Below are positions 34,196 to 43,270 of a stretch of DNA of 59,749 nucleotides, one piece after another. Position numbers and translations under genes: made by a program. The stretch lies in contig CAJUND010000019.1 of the NCBI GenBank assembly GCA_910587655.1, positions 1-59,749 on the forward strand, in the 5' to 3' direction. The notes under the pieces are model-generated. The model was not told the origin of the DNA. It saw only the letters and a program-made list of their open reading frames with translations, and made no database searches. The number at the start of each line of letters is the position of its first letter. Within the stretch, counting starts at the first letter, position 1. This DNA comes from an uncultured Agathobacter sp. (GTDB taxonomy: Bacteria > Bacillota > Clostridia > Lachnospirales > Lachnospiraceae).

Positions 34196-35463
34196 ACCTC
34201 GTCAATTGCCTTTCCAATATCGCTCCGCATATATTTGTTTTCAAACGAAATCCATTCCGTCGCCTCATATGCTTTTCTTCTTGCTTCCTTTAAATCGCTT
34301 CCGGTCGCGGTAATGCCAAGTACACGCCCGCCCGCAGTCACGATATTTTTATTTTCATCAAATGCTGTTCCGGCATGGAAACAGAAATATTCCTTCTGGT
34401 CAAATTTCTCAAATCCGCTGACCGGATATCCCTTTTCATAGGATACCGGATATCCGTCGGACGCCAGCACAACGCATACTGCCGCATTGTCCTCAAACTG
34501 CAGGTCAACCGTATCAAGCGTTCCGTCCACACATGCTTCCATGACGTCAATCATATCGTTTTTCATACGGGGAAGCACTACCTGCGCCTCCGGATCCCCG
34601 AACCGCGCATTGTACTCAAGCACCTTCGGTCCGTCCTCTGTCAGCATCAGTCCAAAGAAAATAACGCCGGTAAACGGTCTGCCTTCCTTTGCCATGGCGT
34701 CCACGGTTGCCTGGTAAATGTATTTCTTACAGAACTCGTCCACCTCACTGGTATAAAACGGACTCGGTGAAAATGTGCCCATTCCGCCGGTATTTAACCC
34801 TTCATCATGGTCCAGGGCACGTTTGTGGTCCTGCGCTGACGACATAATCCGGATGGTTTTTCCATCCACAAACGACAGCACGGATACCTCACGCCCGGTC
34901 ATAAACTCCTCAATCACCATGGTATTTCCGGCGTCCCCGAACTTCTTGTCCTGCATAATGGTACGCACGCCGTCTTTTGCTTCTTCCAGGGTATTGCAGA
35001 TTAACACGCCTTTCCCCAGCGCAAGCCCGTCGGCTTTTAATACAACGGGAAACTTAGCAGTTTCCAGATAGGAAAGCGCAGCTTCCGGCCTGGTAAAATT
35101 TTCATAGGCTGCGGTAGGAATGTTGTATTTTTTCATTAAATCCTTGGAAAATGCCTTGGAGCCTTCCAGAATCGCCGCGTTTTTGCGCGGCCCGAATACT
35201 TTTAAGCCTTCCTGTTCAAACACATCCACAATACCGCCGACCAGCGGGTCATCCATCCCGACAATGGTAAAATCAATTTCCTTTTCTTTTGCAAACGCCG
35301 CCAGCCTGTCAAATTCCATGGCGCCTATGGAAACACATTCTGCCAGTCCTGCAATCCCGGCATTTCCCGGTGCGCAGTATATCTTATCCACCCGCGGACT
35401 TTTCGCCACGCTCGTTACAATCGCGTGTTCCCTGCCGCCGCTTCCAACTACAAGAACTTTCAT
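34192..35463 (-). CDS. purD: Phosphoribosylamine-glycine ligase
   Basis: This is a 423-residue ATP-grasp enzyme that joins glycine to phosphoribosylamine, the second step of purine synthesis. Motifs include the N-terminal VLVVGSGGREHAI, the ATP-grasp stretches KADGLALGKGVLIC and FMTGREVSVLSF, DHDEGLNTGGMGT and EYNARFGDPEAQVVL. Full length. It lies five bases downstream of purN and overlaps the HAD gene, in a purE-purM-purN-purD run. Confidence 0.97.
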   Translation of the reverse strand: MKVLVVGSGGREHAIVTSVAKSPRVDKIYCAPGNAGIAGLAECVSIGAMEFDRLAAFAKEKEIDFTIVGMDDPLVGGIVDVFEQEGLKVFGPRKNAAILEGSKAFSKDLMKKYNIPTAAYENFTRPEAALSYLETAKFPVVLKADGLALGKGVLICNTLEEAKDGVRTIMQDKKFGDAGNTMVIEEFMTGREVSVLSFVDGKTIRIMSSAQDHKRALDHDEGLNTGGMGTFSPSPFYTSEVDEFCKKYIYQATVDAMAKEGRPFTGVIFFGLMLTEDGPKVLEYNARFGDPEAQVVLPRMKNDMIDVMEACVDGTLDTVDLQFEDNAAVCVVLASDGYPVSYEKGYPVSGFEKFDQKEYFCFHAGTAFDENKNIVTAGGRVLGITATGSDLKEARRKAYEATEWISFENKYMRSDIGKAIDEV

Positions 35464-35468
35464 ACGGT

Positions 35469-36095
35469 TTACTCCTCTATCATTACTGTTTTGTCAAATA
35501 CCGCCACTCTTCCGTTTGCAATCAGATGGATTGCCTTCGGCAGAATTTTCCACTCTGCCTCTTCCATGACGCGCCTCTGTAAACGCTCCGGGGTATCCCC
35601 CTGCTCCACCTTAACCGCCTGCTGTAAAATAATCGGACCGGTATCCGTTCCCTCGTCCACAAAATGCACCGTGGCTCCTGTAATTTTTACCCCGCGCTCC
35701 AGTACGGCTTCATGAACCTTAATTCCGTAGTAGCCTTTTCCGCAGAAGGAAGGAATCAGGGACGGATGAATATTGATAATACGGTTTTTGTATTTTGAAA
35801 TAATCTGCGGCGGAAGGACAACCAGAAATCCCGCAAGCACAACAAGATCCACCCCGTAAAAATCCAGTGCTTCCAGAAATGCCTCATGAAAAGCCTCCCT
35901 GGTTTCGTAATCATCCGGAGAAATACATACCGCCGGTATTTTATTGTCATCCGCCCTTACCAGGGCATAGGCATCCAGGTGATTGCTGATAACCACCGAA
36001 ATTTCTGTATTGGTTATCATTTCATACTTAATTCCATCTATAATCGCCTGCAGGTTTGTTCCCCCGCCGGACACACAGACTGCAATTTTTAACAT
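35469..36095 (-). CDS. purN: Phosphoribosylglycinamide formyltransferase
   Basis: This is a 208-residue transferase that moves a formyl group from 10-formyltetrahydrofolate to GAR, the third step of purine synthesis. Visible motifs are VCVSGGGTNLQAI, LAGFLVVLPPQIISKYKNRIINIHPSLIPSF with the catalytic Asn/His, and ITGATVHFVDEGTDTGPII with the catalytic Asp. Length is typical. Its start overlaps the purM stop by seven bases. Confidence 0.97.
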   Translation of the reverse strand: MLKIAVCVSGGGTNLQAIIDGIKYEMITNTEISVVISNHLDAYALVRADDNKIPAVCISPDDYETREAFHEAFLEALDFYGVDLVVLAGFLVVLPPQIISKYKNRIINIHPSLIPSFCGKGYYGIKVHEAVLERGVKITGATVHFVDEGTDTGPIILQQAVKVEQGDTPERLQRRVMEEAEWKILPKAIHLIANGRVAVFDKTVMIEE

Positions 36096-37114
36096 AAAGT
36101 AACACCCTTCTTTCCATTTGTAATTTTTCCAACAATATAAGGTGTCTCTCCTGCCGCCTTTACGGCTTCCATTGTTTTGTCCACATCAGAAGGGGAAACG
36201 GCAAGCACCATTCCAAGTCCCATATTATAAGTGTTGTACATCATCTGTTCCTCAACCTGTCCTTCTTTTGCCATCAGTGCAAAAACCGGAGGAACCGGAT
36301 AACTGTTTTTCTCGATAACTGCGTGCTTTCCCTCCGGCAGCATACGCGGAATATTTTCGTAAAAGCCGCCGCCGGTAATATGACTGCATGCAAGGATGCG
36401 CACGCCTGCCTCCTTAACGGATTTTAAAGCCTTCACATAAATTCTTGTCGGTGCAAGAAGCGTTTCCCCAAGGGTTGCCCCAAGCTCCTCATAATATGTA
36501 TCCAGCGCTTCCCTTGTCATGGGAAAAATCTTACGAATCAGGGAAAAGCCGTTGGAATGCACGCCGGAACTTGCCAGTCCGACCAGTACGTCGTTTTCCT
36601 TTACGTCCGCTCCGGTTATAATCTCTTTTTCTTCCGCTACTCCAACGGTAAATCCCGCAAGGTCATATTCGTCCTCCGGCATTAAATCCGGATGTTCCGC
36701 CGTCTCGCCGCCAATCAGCGCACAGCCCGCCTGACGGCAGCCTTCGGATACGCCGCTTACAATAGAGGCAATTTTTTCGGGATAATTTTTGCCGCAGGCG
36801 ATATAATCCAGGAAAAACAGCGGTTCACCGCCGGCAGTCGCCACATCGTTCACACACATTGCCACGCAGTCGATTCCGATGGTATCATGCCTGTCCATTA
36901 AAAAGGCGAGCTTAATCTTGGTTCCGACGCCGTCAGTTCCGGACAGCAGCACCGGATGTTCCATGTCCTTAACCGCCTTTAATGAAAACGCACCGGAAAA
37001 ACCGCCCAGACCGCCAAGCACCTCCGGACGCATGGTTCTTTTTACATGTTCCTTCATCAGTTCCACTGACCTGTAGCCAGCCTCAATATCCACACCGGAT
37101 TTTTTGTAATCCAT
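36089..37114 (-). CDS. purM: Phosphoribosylformylglycinamidine cyclo-ligase
   Basis: This is a 341-residue AIR synthetase that closes the imidazole ring with ATP, the fifth step of purine synthesis. Motifs are YKKSGVDIEAG, LSGTDGVGTKI, DCVAMCVNDVATAGG with FFLDYIACGK, and ALIGGETAEHPD. Full length, with GGAGG-like sequence near the start. It is placed between purE and purN. The window lacks purF, purL, purC, purB and purH, which must lie elsewhere. Confidence 0.97.
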   Translation of the reverse strand: MDYKKSGVDIEAGYRSVELMKEHVKRTMRPEVLGGLGGFSGAFSLKAVKDMEHPVLLSGTDGVGTKIKLAFLMDRHDTIGIDCVAMCVNDVATAGGEPLFFLDYIACGKNYPEKIASIVSGVSEGCRQAGCALIGGETAEHPDLMPEDEYDLAGFTVGVAEEKEIITGADVKENDVLVGLASSGVHSNGFSLIRKIFPMTREALDTYYEELGATLGETLLAPTRIYVKALKSVKEAGVRILACSHITGGGFYENIPRMLPEGKHAVIEKNSYPVPPVFALMAKEGQVEEQMMYNTYNMGLGMVLAVSPSDVDKTMEAVKAAGETPYIVGKITNGKKGVTLC

Positions 37115-37159
37115 TGCTTTTTTCCTCCTTAACTGTCATACCCCTGGTTCATGTATTGT

Positions 37160-37660
37160 TTAATAATTTTTGTAACCGGTTTCCTGCAGCCTTTTGTCCT
37201 TTGCCTGAACCTGTTCCTTTAAGTCCCTGGAATAGTCCTTAAGCTTCTGTAAAAGCGCCGCATCGCTGGTGGCAAGAATCTTTGCTGCGAGCAGTCCTGC
37301 GTTTGCACCTCCGTTAATTGCCACTGTTGCAACCGGAATGCCGGCAGGCATCTGCACAATGCTGTAAAGGCTGTCCCTTCCCCCCAGTGACGTGGTATGC
37401 ATCGGTATCCCGATTACCGGCATCGGAAAGATGGCTGCGCACATTCCCGGCAGGTGGGCTGCCATTCCCGCACCTGCTATAATCACCTGAAAGCCCTTTT
37501 CCTCTGCGGATTTTGCATATGCAAAAAACTCATCCGGTTCACGGTGTGCAGAAATAATGGACATCTCATAGCTTACGCCAAGCCTGTCCAGTATTTCAGC
37601 CGCCTTTGCCATTACCGGCATATCCGAATCACTTCCCATTACAATTCCTACCTGTGCCAT
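37160..37660 (-). CDS. purE: N5-carboxyaminoimidazole ribonucleotide mutase
   Basis: This is a 166-residue class I-like PurE. Motifs are GIVMGSDSDMPVM, SIISAHREPDEF, IAGAGMAAHLPGMCA and GGRDSLYSIVQMPAGIPVATVAI. It rearranges N5-CAIR to CAIR. purK, which makes its substrate in the class I route, is not in the window. It lies 46 bases downstream of a large aminopeptidase gene and opens the purine run. Confidence 0.96.
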   Translation of the reverse strand: MAQVGIVMGSDSDMPVMAKAAEILDRLGVSYEMSIISAHREPDEFFAYAKSAEEKGFQVIIAGAGMAAHLPGMCAAIFPMPVIGIPMHTTSLGGRDSLYSIVQMPAGIPVATVAINGGANAGLLAAKILATSDAALLQKLKDYSRDLKEQVQAKDKRLQETGYKNY

Positions 37661-37706
37661 CTGTGTTCCTCCTTAAGTTCGTAGAAAATCAAAAACTTTC
37701 TGTGTA

Positions 37707-39743
37707 TTATCGTTTATCAAGCGCTTCATTTAACGGTTCCGTCCCCGGTACAACAAAACGACCGTCTTTTATGACCGCCTCCCTTGTCCCGTCCGCCCTT
37801 ATGGCTTCAATCATTCCCAGCTCATGGTACGGTATCGTGATATCGGTGTGGCAGTTGAAATATGCCTTTGAAATATCCTCCTTCCGGAGCAGGGAAATCT
37901 CATTGTCCCTTGCCACAATCGCTTTTCCATCCGGGTTGTACGTAATCTGGTCCTCATCATAGGTATAACACGTATCCCCTACTGCAAAATGCGGACCAGT
38001 TTTTTCCGCAATCAGTATCGGAAGCCTTGCCGCGATACCATATTCTTTTGCCATGCGGTAAGCCGGGGTGTTCGTACCGATTGCAAACTCCCCCATCGGC
38101 AGCATCTTATGGTGGTGCAGTACATTGTCCTCAATATATTTTTTGTTTTCCCCTTCATCTGCAAAATTTGTGCAGGTATAGGCTGTAATTCTGCCGTCGG
38201 AAAAATCCAGTTCCAGGTTTTCATAATTTAATTCATTCAGATACACCTGTGTCACATGGAGCTTTCCTTCTGTCCCCTTTAATACCGGCGTGGTAAATAC
38301 CTCCCCCACCGGAATATTGACGTCCGCCACGCAGTTTTCAAACGCAGTTTCTTTTTCCGGGTCAGAAAGCGGATAAATTTTCACATACAGATCCGTCTTA
38401 TTTTTGTCCTTCCCCTGAATATGAACCGTATCCGCCATATCAAGCACGTCAATCAGCTTCTGCTGCATATCACGGTAAAGCTCATAATCGAGCGTGTTAA
38501 TTTTTACTGTTTCCTCAAAAATTTCGGGGAAGTTTTCTCCGATGGACGGAACCGGGTAAGCGATAATACTGAAGCTGTGTTCCTCCGCATGGATATACTG
38601 GTTCGTCAGCCTGCTCTTTTCACTGCGCTCATACACGGAAAGCTCCTGCTGTTTTTCCGTAAAACGGATGCACTCTGCTTTCTGTTCCGGTGAAAACGGC
38701 TCCATCCCAAAGATGTCAACAAGTGCCGGACCTGCATATTCCGGCGCCCTGCTTTTATTCTTTTCCCAGACACTGCGGTCCACTTCAAGCCCGCGCTCCA
38801 CCATTGCCTTGTCCATCCACAGACCGCAGTCTTCTTTGTGGTCGTATACATACTGTTTGTTTAAAGAAATGGAAAATGGACGCAGAACGCTCTTCAATCC
38901 CATGTGTTCAAAGTTTCGGACCAGAAAACGTACCATCCGCTCAAATCCTGCAGGATAGCGGATTTCCACAATTGATTTTTTGGAAAGATCTTTTCCCGAT
39001 ACTTCAAAACCCTTCCGGTAACCCTCGGAAAGGGTATCTGCCATCGCCTGAATCTTTTCTTCCGGCAGCCGGTTTAAAAATTCCGCCGACACGGTTTCAT
39101 CCCTGCCGATACACATACCATAGCGGTACAGATACGCCTGGTTTTCCAGGTCGCTGTCCATCACAATCCGCAGGTTAAAATCATAGGACGGATCTATCAG
39201 ACTGCAGATTTTGTGTTCATTGAATACTTCTGCATAATCATGCATAAATGAATAGATAATGCTCCTGATTTCTTTTTCACTCAGGGAATCGCTGTCTTCA
39301 AAACAATTAAATATTTCCACAAACAGCTCTGCAAAAATACACAGATATCTGAGATCCCCTTCCATACAGTGGCTGATAACCGTCCTGATTTGTGCTGCAA
39401 GCACGGACAGAAGCTGTCCGTAGGTTTTTCCCAGCTGTTCCACTGCATAAGCAGGATTTAAATAGCTCTCTTCATATCCCGGCTCCTGCACCCTGGCATA
39501 AAGAAGGGCATTTAACTGCGCCCCCTGGCCCAGCGTCATACCATGAAGCCGCCCCGCTTCGGCCGCCGTCCCAAGCTGGAACGCAACATCAAAAAAATCC
39601 GCCTGCTCTATAAAAAATCCGCGGTATGTTTCGGAAACGGATGCTGCCTTTTCATGCGCAATTTCTGCAATGCGTTCTTTTACCAGCTGTAAACGCTCCC
39701 TGTGCTCCTCATTGATATCATGATATAATTCCATGTAACCCAT
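37707..39743 (-). CDS. M29-type aminopeptidase with a long N-terminal extension
   Basis: This is a 678-residue protein. The C-terminal about 400 residues resemble M29 metallo-aminopeptidases (GEVFTTPV with a metal Glu, LELDFSDGRI, HHHKMLPMGEFAIGTN and FNCHTDITIPYHE near the end). Known M29 enzymes have about 410 residues, so the first about 250 residues are extra. They are mostly helical and of unknown role. No signal peptide is present, so it acts in the cytosol. The start is at 39743, with AAAGGAT upstream. It precedes purE and may share transcription with it, though the gap is 46 bases. Confidence 0.82.
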   Translation of the reverse strand: MGYMELYHDINEEHRERLQLVKERIAEIAHEKAASVSETYRGFFIEQADFFDVAFQLGTAAEAGRLHGMTLGQGAQLNALLYARVQEPGYEESYLNPAYAVEQLGKTYGQLLSVLAAQIRTVISHCMEGDLRYLCIFAELFVEIFNCFEDSDSLSEKEIRSIIYSFMHDYAEVFNEHKICSLIDPSYDFNLRIVMDSDLENQAYLYRYGMCIGRDETVSAEFLNRLPEEKIQAMADTLSEGYRKGFEVSGKDLSKKSIVEIRYPAGFERMVRFLVRNFEHMGLKSVLRPFSISLNKQYVYDHKEDCGLWMDKAMVERGLEVDRSVWEKNKSRAPEYAGPALVDIFGMEPFSPEQKAECIRFTEKQQELSVYERSEKSRLTNQYIHAEEHSFSIIAYPVPSIGENFPEIFEETVKINTLDYELYRDMQQKLIDVLDMADTVHIQGKDKNKTDLYVKIYPLSDPEKETAFENCVADVNIPVGEVFTTPVLKGTEGKLHVTQVYLNELNYENLELDFSDGRITAYTCTNFADEGENKKYIEDNVLHHHKMLPMGEFAIGTNTPAYRMAKEYGIAARLPILIAEKTGPHFAVGDTCYTYDEDQITYNPDGKAIVARDNEISLLRKEDISKAYFNCHTDITIPYHELGMIEAIRADGTREAVIKDGRFVVPGTEPLNEALDKR

Positions 39744-39878
39744 ATTCCAAATCCTTTATTTCCTGATCGACAACTGCTATACCTGACAGGAATATTTATA
39801 AATTCTGTCCTGATTCTGTTATCATGCCCCAAAACTGCATGTAATACACAGCCCTGCCGTCACAGTTTTTGATCTTTT

Positions 39879-40208
39879 TCATCCTATAAATCCCCAGATA
39901 TAGCTGCCGCACCAGCAGAAAACGTTTAACAGGGACAGTACAAACCCCAGTCTTGGGAAAAGTTTAAACGAATCCTCTTCCTTAAATGTCCCCGCCGCAG
40001 CCACAACTGCCGCAAATGACAAAAGCATTGCGAGAACGCCGGCGCAGCCGTAATAAGCGGAAAGCCCGCCATTACTTACAAACGCAAGGTGTACAAACAC
40101 AAGATACCATGCCAGAAGCAGTGAGGACATCAGGGTTGCAGCAATCCCGCGCTTTGAATGGGTCTTCTCTGTGAACTTGTATGAACCGCGCCGTCTTTTA
40201 TTTCTCAT
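39879..40208 (-). CDS. DUF6142-like small membrane protein
   Basis: This is a 109-residue protein with a basic, Arg-rich N-terminus (MRNKRRRGSYKF) and three membrane helices (about residues 24-46, 50-72 and 82-106). Size and pattern fit DUF6142 as I remember it; this was not searched. Function is unknown. It begins seven bases after the VanZ-like gene ends and so closes the pyrimidine operon. Confidence 0.55.
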   Translation of the reverse strand: MRNKRRRGSYKFTEKTHSKRGIAATLMSSLLLAWYLVFVHLAFVSNGGLSAYYGCAGVLAMLLSFAAVVAAAGTFKEEDSFKLFPRLGFVLSLLNVFCWCGSYIWGFIG

Positions 40209-40215
40209 ACGACCC

Positions 40216-40701
40216 TTATCCCTTCCGTTTTGTCCTCTTTGTTACAATTCCATACACCTTACGGTAAAAAAACCGTATTGTGATAAAACTCAGATAGCCC
40301 AGCAGCCCTCCCGTGGTATTTAAAAGCAAGTCATCCACATCAAAGCTTCCCCTGCGTGTCAGAAGCTGTGTCACTTCCACACACATGCTGAACAGAAAAC
40401 TTTCGGAAACCACCAGAAAGAGTTTCTGTGCCCTGCCAAAAATTGCCGGCAGGAAAAATCCAAACGGCATAAATGCCACTACATTTCCAAAAATATTTAA
40501 CAGAAAGCCCGTTGTTCCAATGATTTCCCTGTACCTGACAAAACGTCTGATTTCCTGAAAAATCACCAGATTATACTGATATGTTTCATTACTTCCTGTC
40601 CGTCCGAACTTCTCTGAGAAAAATAAAAAATAAACCAGCAGAACCAGATAAGCCAGAAACAGGACCGTAAACAACAGTTTTCGTTTTTTAGCTGCAGCCA
40701 T
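40216..40701 (-). CDS. VanZ family membrane protein
   Basis: This is a 161-residue protein with four membrane helices. The middle NIFGNVVAFMPFGFFLPAIF and the later VEVTQLLTRRGSFDVDDLLLNTTGGLLGYL are signature VanZ segments. VanZ gives low-level teicoplanin resistance in Enterococcus; most relatives have no known role. Its start overlaps the pyrE stop by 14 bases, so it is translated with the pyrimidine genes. A functional link to pyrimidines is not evident. Confidence 0.9.
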   Translation of the reverse strand: MAAAKKRKLLFTVLFLAYLVLLVYFLFFSEKFGRTGSNETYQYNLVIFQEIRRFVRYREIIGTTGFLLNIFGNVVAFMPFGFFLPAIFGRAQKLFLVVSESFLFSMCVEVTQLLTRRGSFDVDDLLLNTTGGLLGYLSFITIRFFYRKVYGIVTKRTKRKG

Positions 40702-41365
40702 ACTGCGCGTAATAACTGTCCATTGCTTTTTTTACTGTATCATCGATTACCACTCTGCCCTGGCAAGTACGATTATACAAATGCTCGGTAACTTCTTCCA
40801 TGGTAACAATGGCCTTTGCTTCAAAACCGTACTTTTCCTTTATTTCATCCAGTGCGCTTAATTTTCCGCCCAGTCCGACCTCCATGCGGTTTAACGAAAC
40901 CATAAGCCCCATAATCTGTACATTTCCCTGTGCCCTGATAATCGGGAATGTCTCTTCTATGGATTTGCCGGAAGTGGTAACATCCTCGATGATTACCACG
41001 CGGTCGCCGTCTTTTATTTTACTTCCCAGAAGGATTCCGGTATCGCCGTGGTCCTTTGCTTCCTTGCGGTTGCTGCAGTAACGGATTTCTTTTCCGTACA
41101 GCTTTGCATAGGCAATGACACATGCCACGGAAAGGGGAATCCCCTTGTATGCCGGACCAAACAGGACGTCAAAATCATCCCCGAAATTGTCATGAATCGC
41201 TTTCGCATAATATTCGCCCAGCTTCATCAGCTGCGTACCCGTCACATACGCGCCGGCGTTCATAAAGAATGGCGATTTCCTGCCGCTTTTAAGCGTGAAA
41301 TCGCCAAATTTTAATACATCACTCTCCACCATAAATTCGATGAATTCTTCTTTATACTGTTCCAT
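40688..41365 (-). CDS. pyrE: Orotate phosphoribosyltransferase
   Basis: This is a 225-residue transferase that joins orotate to PRPP to give OMP, the fifth step of UMP synthesis. The PRPP loop is RVVIIEDVTTSGKSIEE. Other motifs are LKSGRKSPFFMNAG, FGPAYKGIPL and CSNRKEAKDHGDTG. Length is normal. A 124-base gap with a short hairpin separates it from pyrD upstream. It overlaps vanZ downstream. Confidence 0.96.
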   Translation of the reverse strand: MEQYKEEFIEFMVESDVLKFGDFTLKSGRKSPFFMNAGAYVTGTQLMKLGEYYAKAIHDNFGDDFDVLFGPAYKGIPLSVACVIAYAKLYGKEIRYCSNRKEAKDHGDTGILLGSKIKDGDRVVIIEDVTTSGKSIEETFPIIRAQGNVQIMGLMVSLNRMEVGLGGKLSALDEIKEKYGFEAKAIVTMEEVTEHLYNRTCQGRVVIDDTVKKAMDSYYAQYGCS

Positions 41366-41382
41366 GCTTCCATAAACCTCCC

Positions 41383-41489
41383 TGTTTCAAGGATTTCACA
41401 ATCATTTCATCCATCTGCAGATACCCTGGTCCAGATTCGGACCATGACTGCATTTTCTTTATACTACCATATAACGGTAAAACATTCAA
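41383..41489 (-). other. Gap between pyrD and pyrE with a short hairpin
   Basis: On the minus strand GGTCC and GGACC (about 41443-41428) form a 5-bp stem around GAATCT. There is no U tract after it, so it is not a clear terminator; it may be a processing or stability element inside the operon. No reading frame is seen. Confidence 0.3.
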
Positions 41490-42395
41490 TCAGTTTTTGG
41501 CAGCACCGACCAGTTCCCTGACAGCAGAAATTCTGTATTTTTCCATATATGACCTGATGCCGCAGATAATCTTTTCCGTGACATACGGGTCTGTAAAGTT
41601 TGCAGTGCCGACGGATACTGCCGAAGCGCCTGCCAGAAGCATTTCAATGGCGTCCTCTGCATTCATGATTCCGCCCATTCCGATAATGGGTATCCCAACC
41701 GTCTGCGCACATTCGTAAACCATGCGCACCGCCACAGGGTGAATGGCGGGACCGGACATTCCCCCGGTTTTATTTGCCAGCACAAACGTCCTGCGGTGTA
41801 TATCAATCTTCATTCCGGTAATCGTATTAATCAAAGACAGGGCGTCTGCGCCGCCGGCTTCTGCCGCACGTGCAATCTCGGTAATATCCGTAACATTCGG
41901 CGACAGCTTCATGATTACCGGCTGCTTTGCATACCGCTTCATTTCCTTTGTGACAGCCTCGACAGCTTTCGGGTCCTGCCCGAAGGCGATTCCACCCTCT
42001 TTGACATTCGGGCAGGAAATATTAATTTCCAGCATATCCGCCGGTTCGTCCGAAAGACGCTCCACCACGCCGGCATATTCCTCCACCGAGTGTCCGCAGA
42101 CATTTACGATTATTTTTGTATCGAATTTTTTGAGATAAGGGATATCCCTTTCGCAGAACAGGTCAATGCCCGGATTCTGTAAACCCACGGCGTTTAACAT
42201 CCCGCCGTAAACCTCTGCCACACGCGGCGTTGCGTTTCCCTGCCACGGTGTTAAGGCAACCCCCTTGGTTGTAACCGCCCCAAGTTTGTTTAAATCCACA
42301 AATTCACTGTATTCCGCGCCCGAACCAAAGGTTCCGGAGGCAACTGTGACCGGGTTTTTCCATGTAACCCCGGCGATATTCACTGACATATCCAT
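41490..42395 (-). CDS. pyrD: Dihydroorotate dehydrogenase, catalytic subunit (PyrDB type)
   Basis: This is a 301-residue FMN enzyme oxidising dihydroorotate to orotate, the fourth step of UMP synthesis. It is class 1B: the catalytic Cys lies in INISCPNVKEGG. FMN-site segments are VASGTFG, TKGVAL, MKLSPNVTD and GIPIIGMGGI. It works with the electron-transfer subunit encoded just upstream, with which it shares one base (42395). Full length. Confidence 0.96.
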   Translation of the reverse strand: MDMSVNIAGVTWKNPVTVASGTFGSGAEYSEFVDLNKLGAVTTKGVALTPWQGNATPRVAEVYGGMLNAVGLQNPGIDLFCERDIPYLKKFDTKIIVNVCGHSVEEYAGVVERLSDEPADMLEINISCPNVKEGGIAFGQDPKAVEAVTKEMKRYAKQPVIMKLSPNVTDITEIARAAEAGGADALSLINTITGMKIDIHRRTFVLANKTGGMSGPAIHPVAVRMVYECAQTVGIPIIGMGGIMNAEDAIEMLLAGASAVSVGTANFTDPYVTEKIICGIRSYMEKYRISAVRELVGAAKN

Positions 42396-43204
42396 TACAG
42401 TTTTACCTCCTTTGCATCAAATACCGGACCTTCCTTACAGATACGTTTGTTATTTACATTGGTGTGTGAATCCTTCTCCTTTGATTCACATACGCAGGCG
42501 AGACAGGCGCCGATTCCGCACGCCATGCGCTCTTCCATGGATACAAAGCATTCCATGCCGTTTTCATCGGCATAGGCGGCAAGCGCACGCAGCATCGGCA
42601 GGGGACCGCAGGCATAGATTACTTCTGCGTCCAGTCCGTTTTCACGGATAGCGTCCAGCACCGTGCCTTTTGTGCCAACGCTTCCATCCTCCGTTGCCAC
42701 AAAACATTTGGCCTGTTCCTGAAACTCATCCAGGAGAAATGTCCCGCTGTCCCTGTAGCCCGCCACAATCTGGATTTCCGGTATCTGGTCCGCAAGCCCG
42801 CTCACGCAGCCTGCATTTATATCCTTTGCCAGCTGAAGCATCGGCGGAATCCCGATTCCACCGCCAACCAGAAACGCTTTTTTTCCCGGAAGAACGGTAA
42901 ATCCGTTTCCAAGCGGTCCCATCACCTGGATTTCGTCCTTTTCTTTTAAACGTGAAAATTCTTCTGTCCCGGTATCCTCCCCGGTCACACGGTACACAAG
43001 ACGGATACTGCCGTTTTCTTTGTCAATGCCGCAGAGACTGATGGGACGCGGAAGCAGTCTGCTGTCGCTGTTCGTGTATACGGATACAAACTGTCCTGCC
43101 CTGGCTGCTTCTGCAATTTCCGGTGCATGCAGTGTCAGGTCATATATCTGCGGGGCAAGCTGTTTCTGGCTGATTACATACGCCGTCCCTTTTGTCTTTT
43201 TCAT
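42395..43204 (-). CDS. pyrK: Dihydroorotate dehydrogenase electron-transfer subunit
   Basis: This is a 269-residue iron-sulfur flavoprotein that passes electrons from PyrD to NAD+. FAD-binding RPISLCGID and the NAD segment KKAFLVGGGIGIPPML are visible. The C-terminal [2Fe-2S] cysteines are in CGIGACLACVCESKEK and RICKEG. The start at 43204 has GGAAGGAAG upstream; longer frames would include the dispersed palindrome at 43221-43240. It is translated with pyrD. Confidence 0.95.
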   Translation of the reverse strand: MKKTKGTAYVISQKQLAPQIYDLTLHAPEIAEAARAGQFVSVYTNSDSRLLPRPISLCGIDKENGSIRLVYRVTGEDTGTEEFSRLKEKDEIQVMGPLGNGFTVLPGKKAFLVGGGIGIPPMLQLAKDINAGCVSGLADQIPEIQIVAGYRDSGTFLLDEFQEQAKCFVATEDGSVGTKGTVLDAIRENGLDAEVIYACGPLPMLRALAAYADENGMECFVSMEERMACGIGACLACVCESKEKDSHTNVNNKRICKEGPVFDAKEVKL

Positions 43205-43220
43205 GTTAAACTTCCTTCCT

Positions 43221-43240
43221 GTCGTACATCTCTGATGTAC
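43221..43240 (+). repeat. Dispersed palindrome copy (c), between pyrF and pyrK
   Basis: GTCGTACATC, loop TCT, GATGTAC: a 7-bp perfect stem that lacks the last GAC. It sits 17 bases before the pyrK start and just upstream of the GGAAGG ribosome site, inside the pyrimidine operon. Confidence 0.75.
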
Positions 43241-43270
43241 TCCATCCACCCGGAAACATCGCGCCAGTCT

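Noticed and set aside
37661..37706. Purine riboswitch or PurR site before purE
   Set aside because: The gap is only 46 bases and none of the conserved aptamer elements are present.
43205..43249. Longer start for pyrK
   Set aside because: The frame would be read through palindrome copy (c). GGAAGG lies just before the ATG at 43204.
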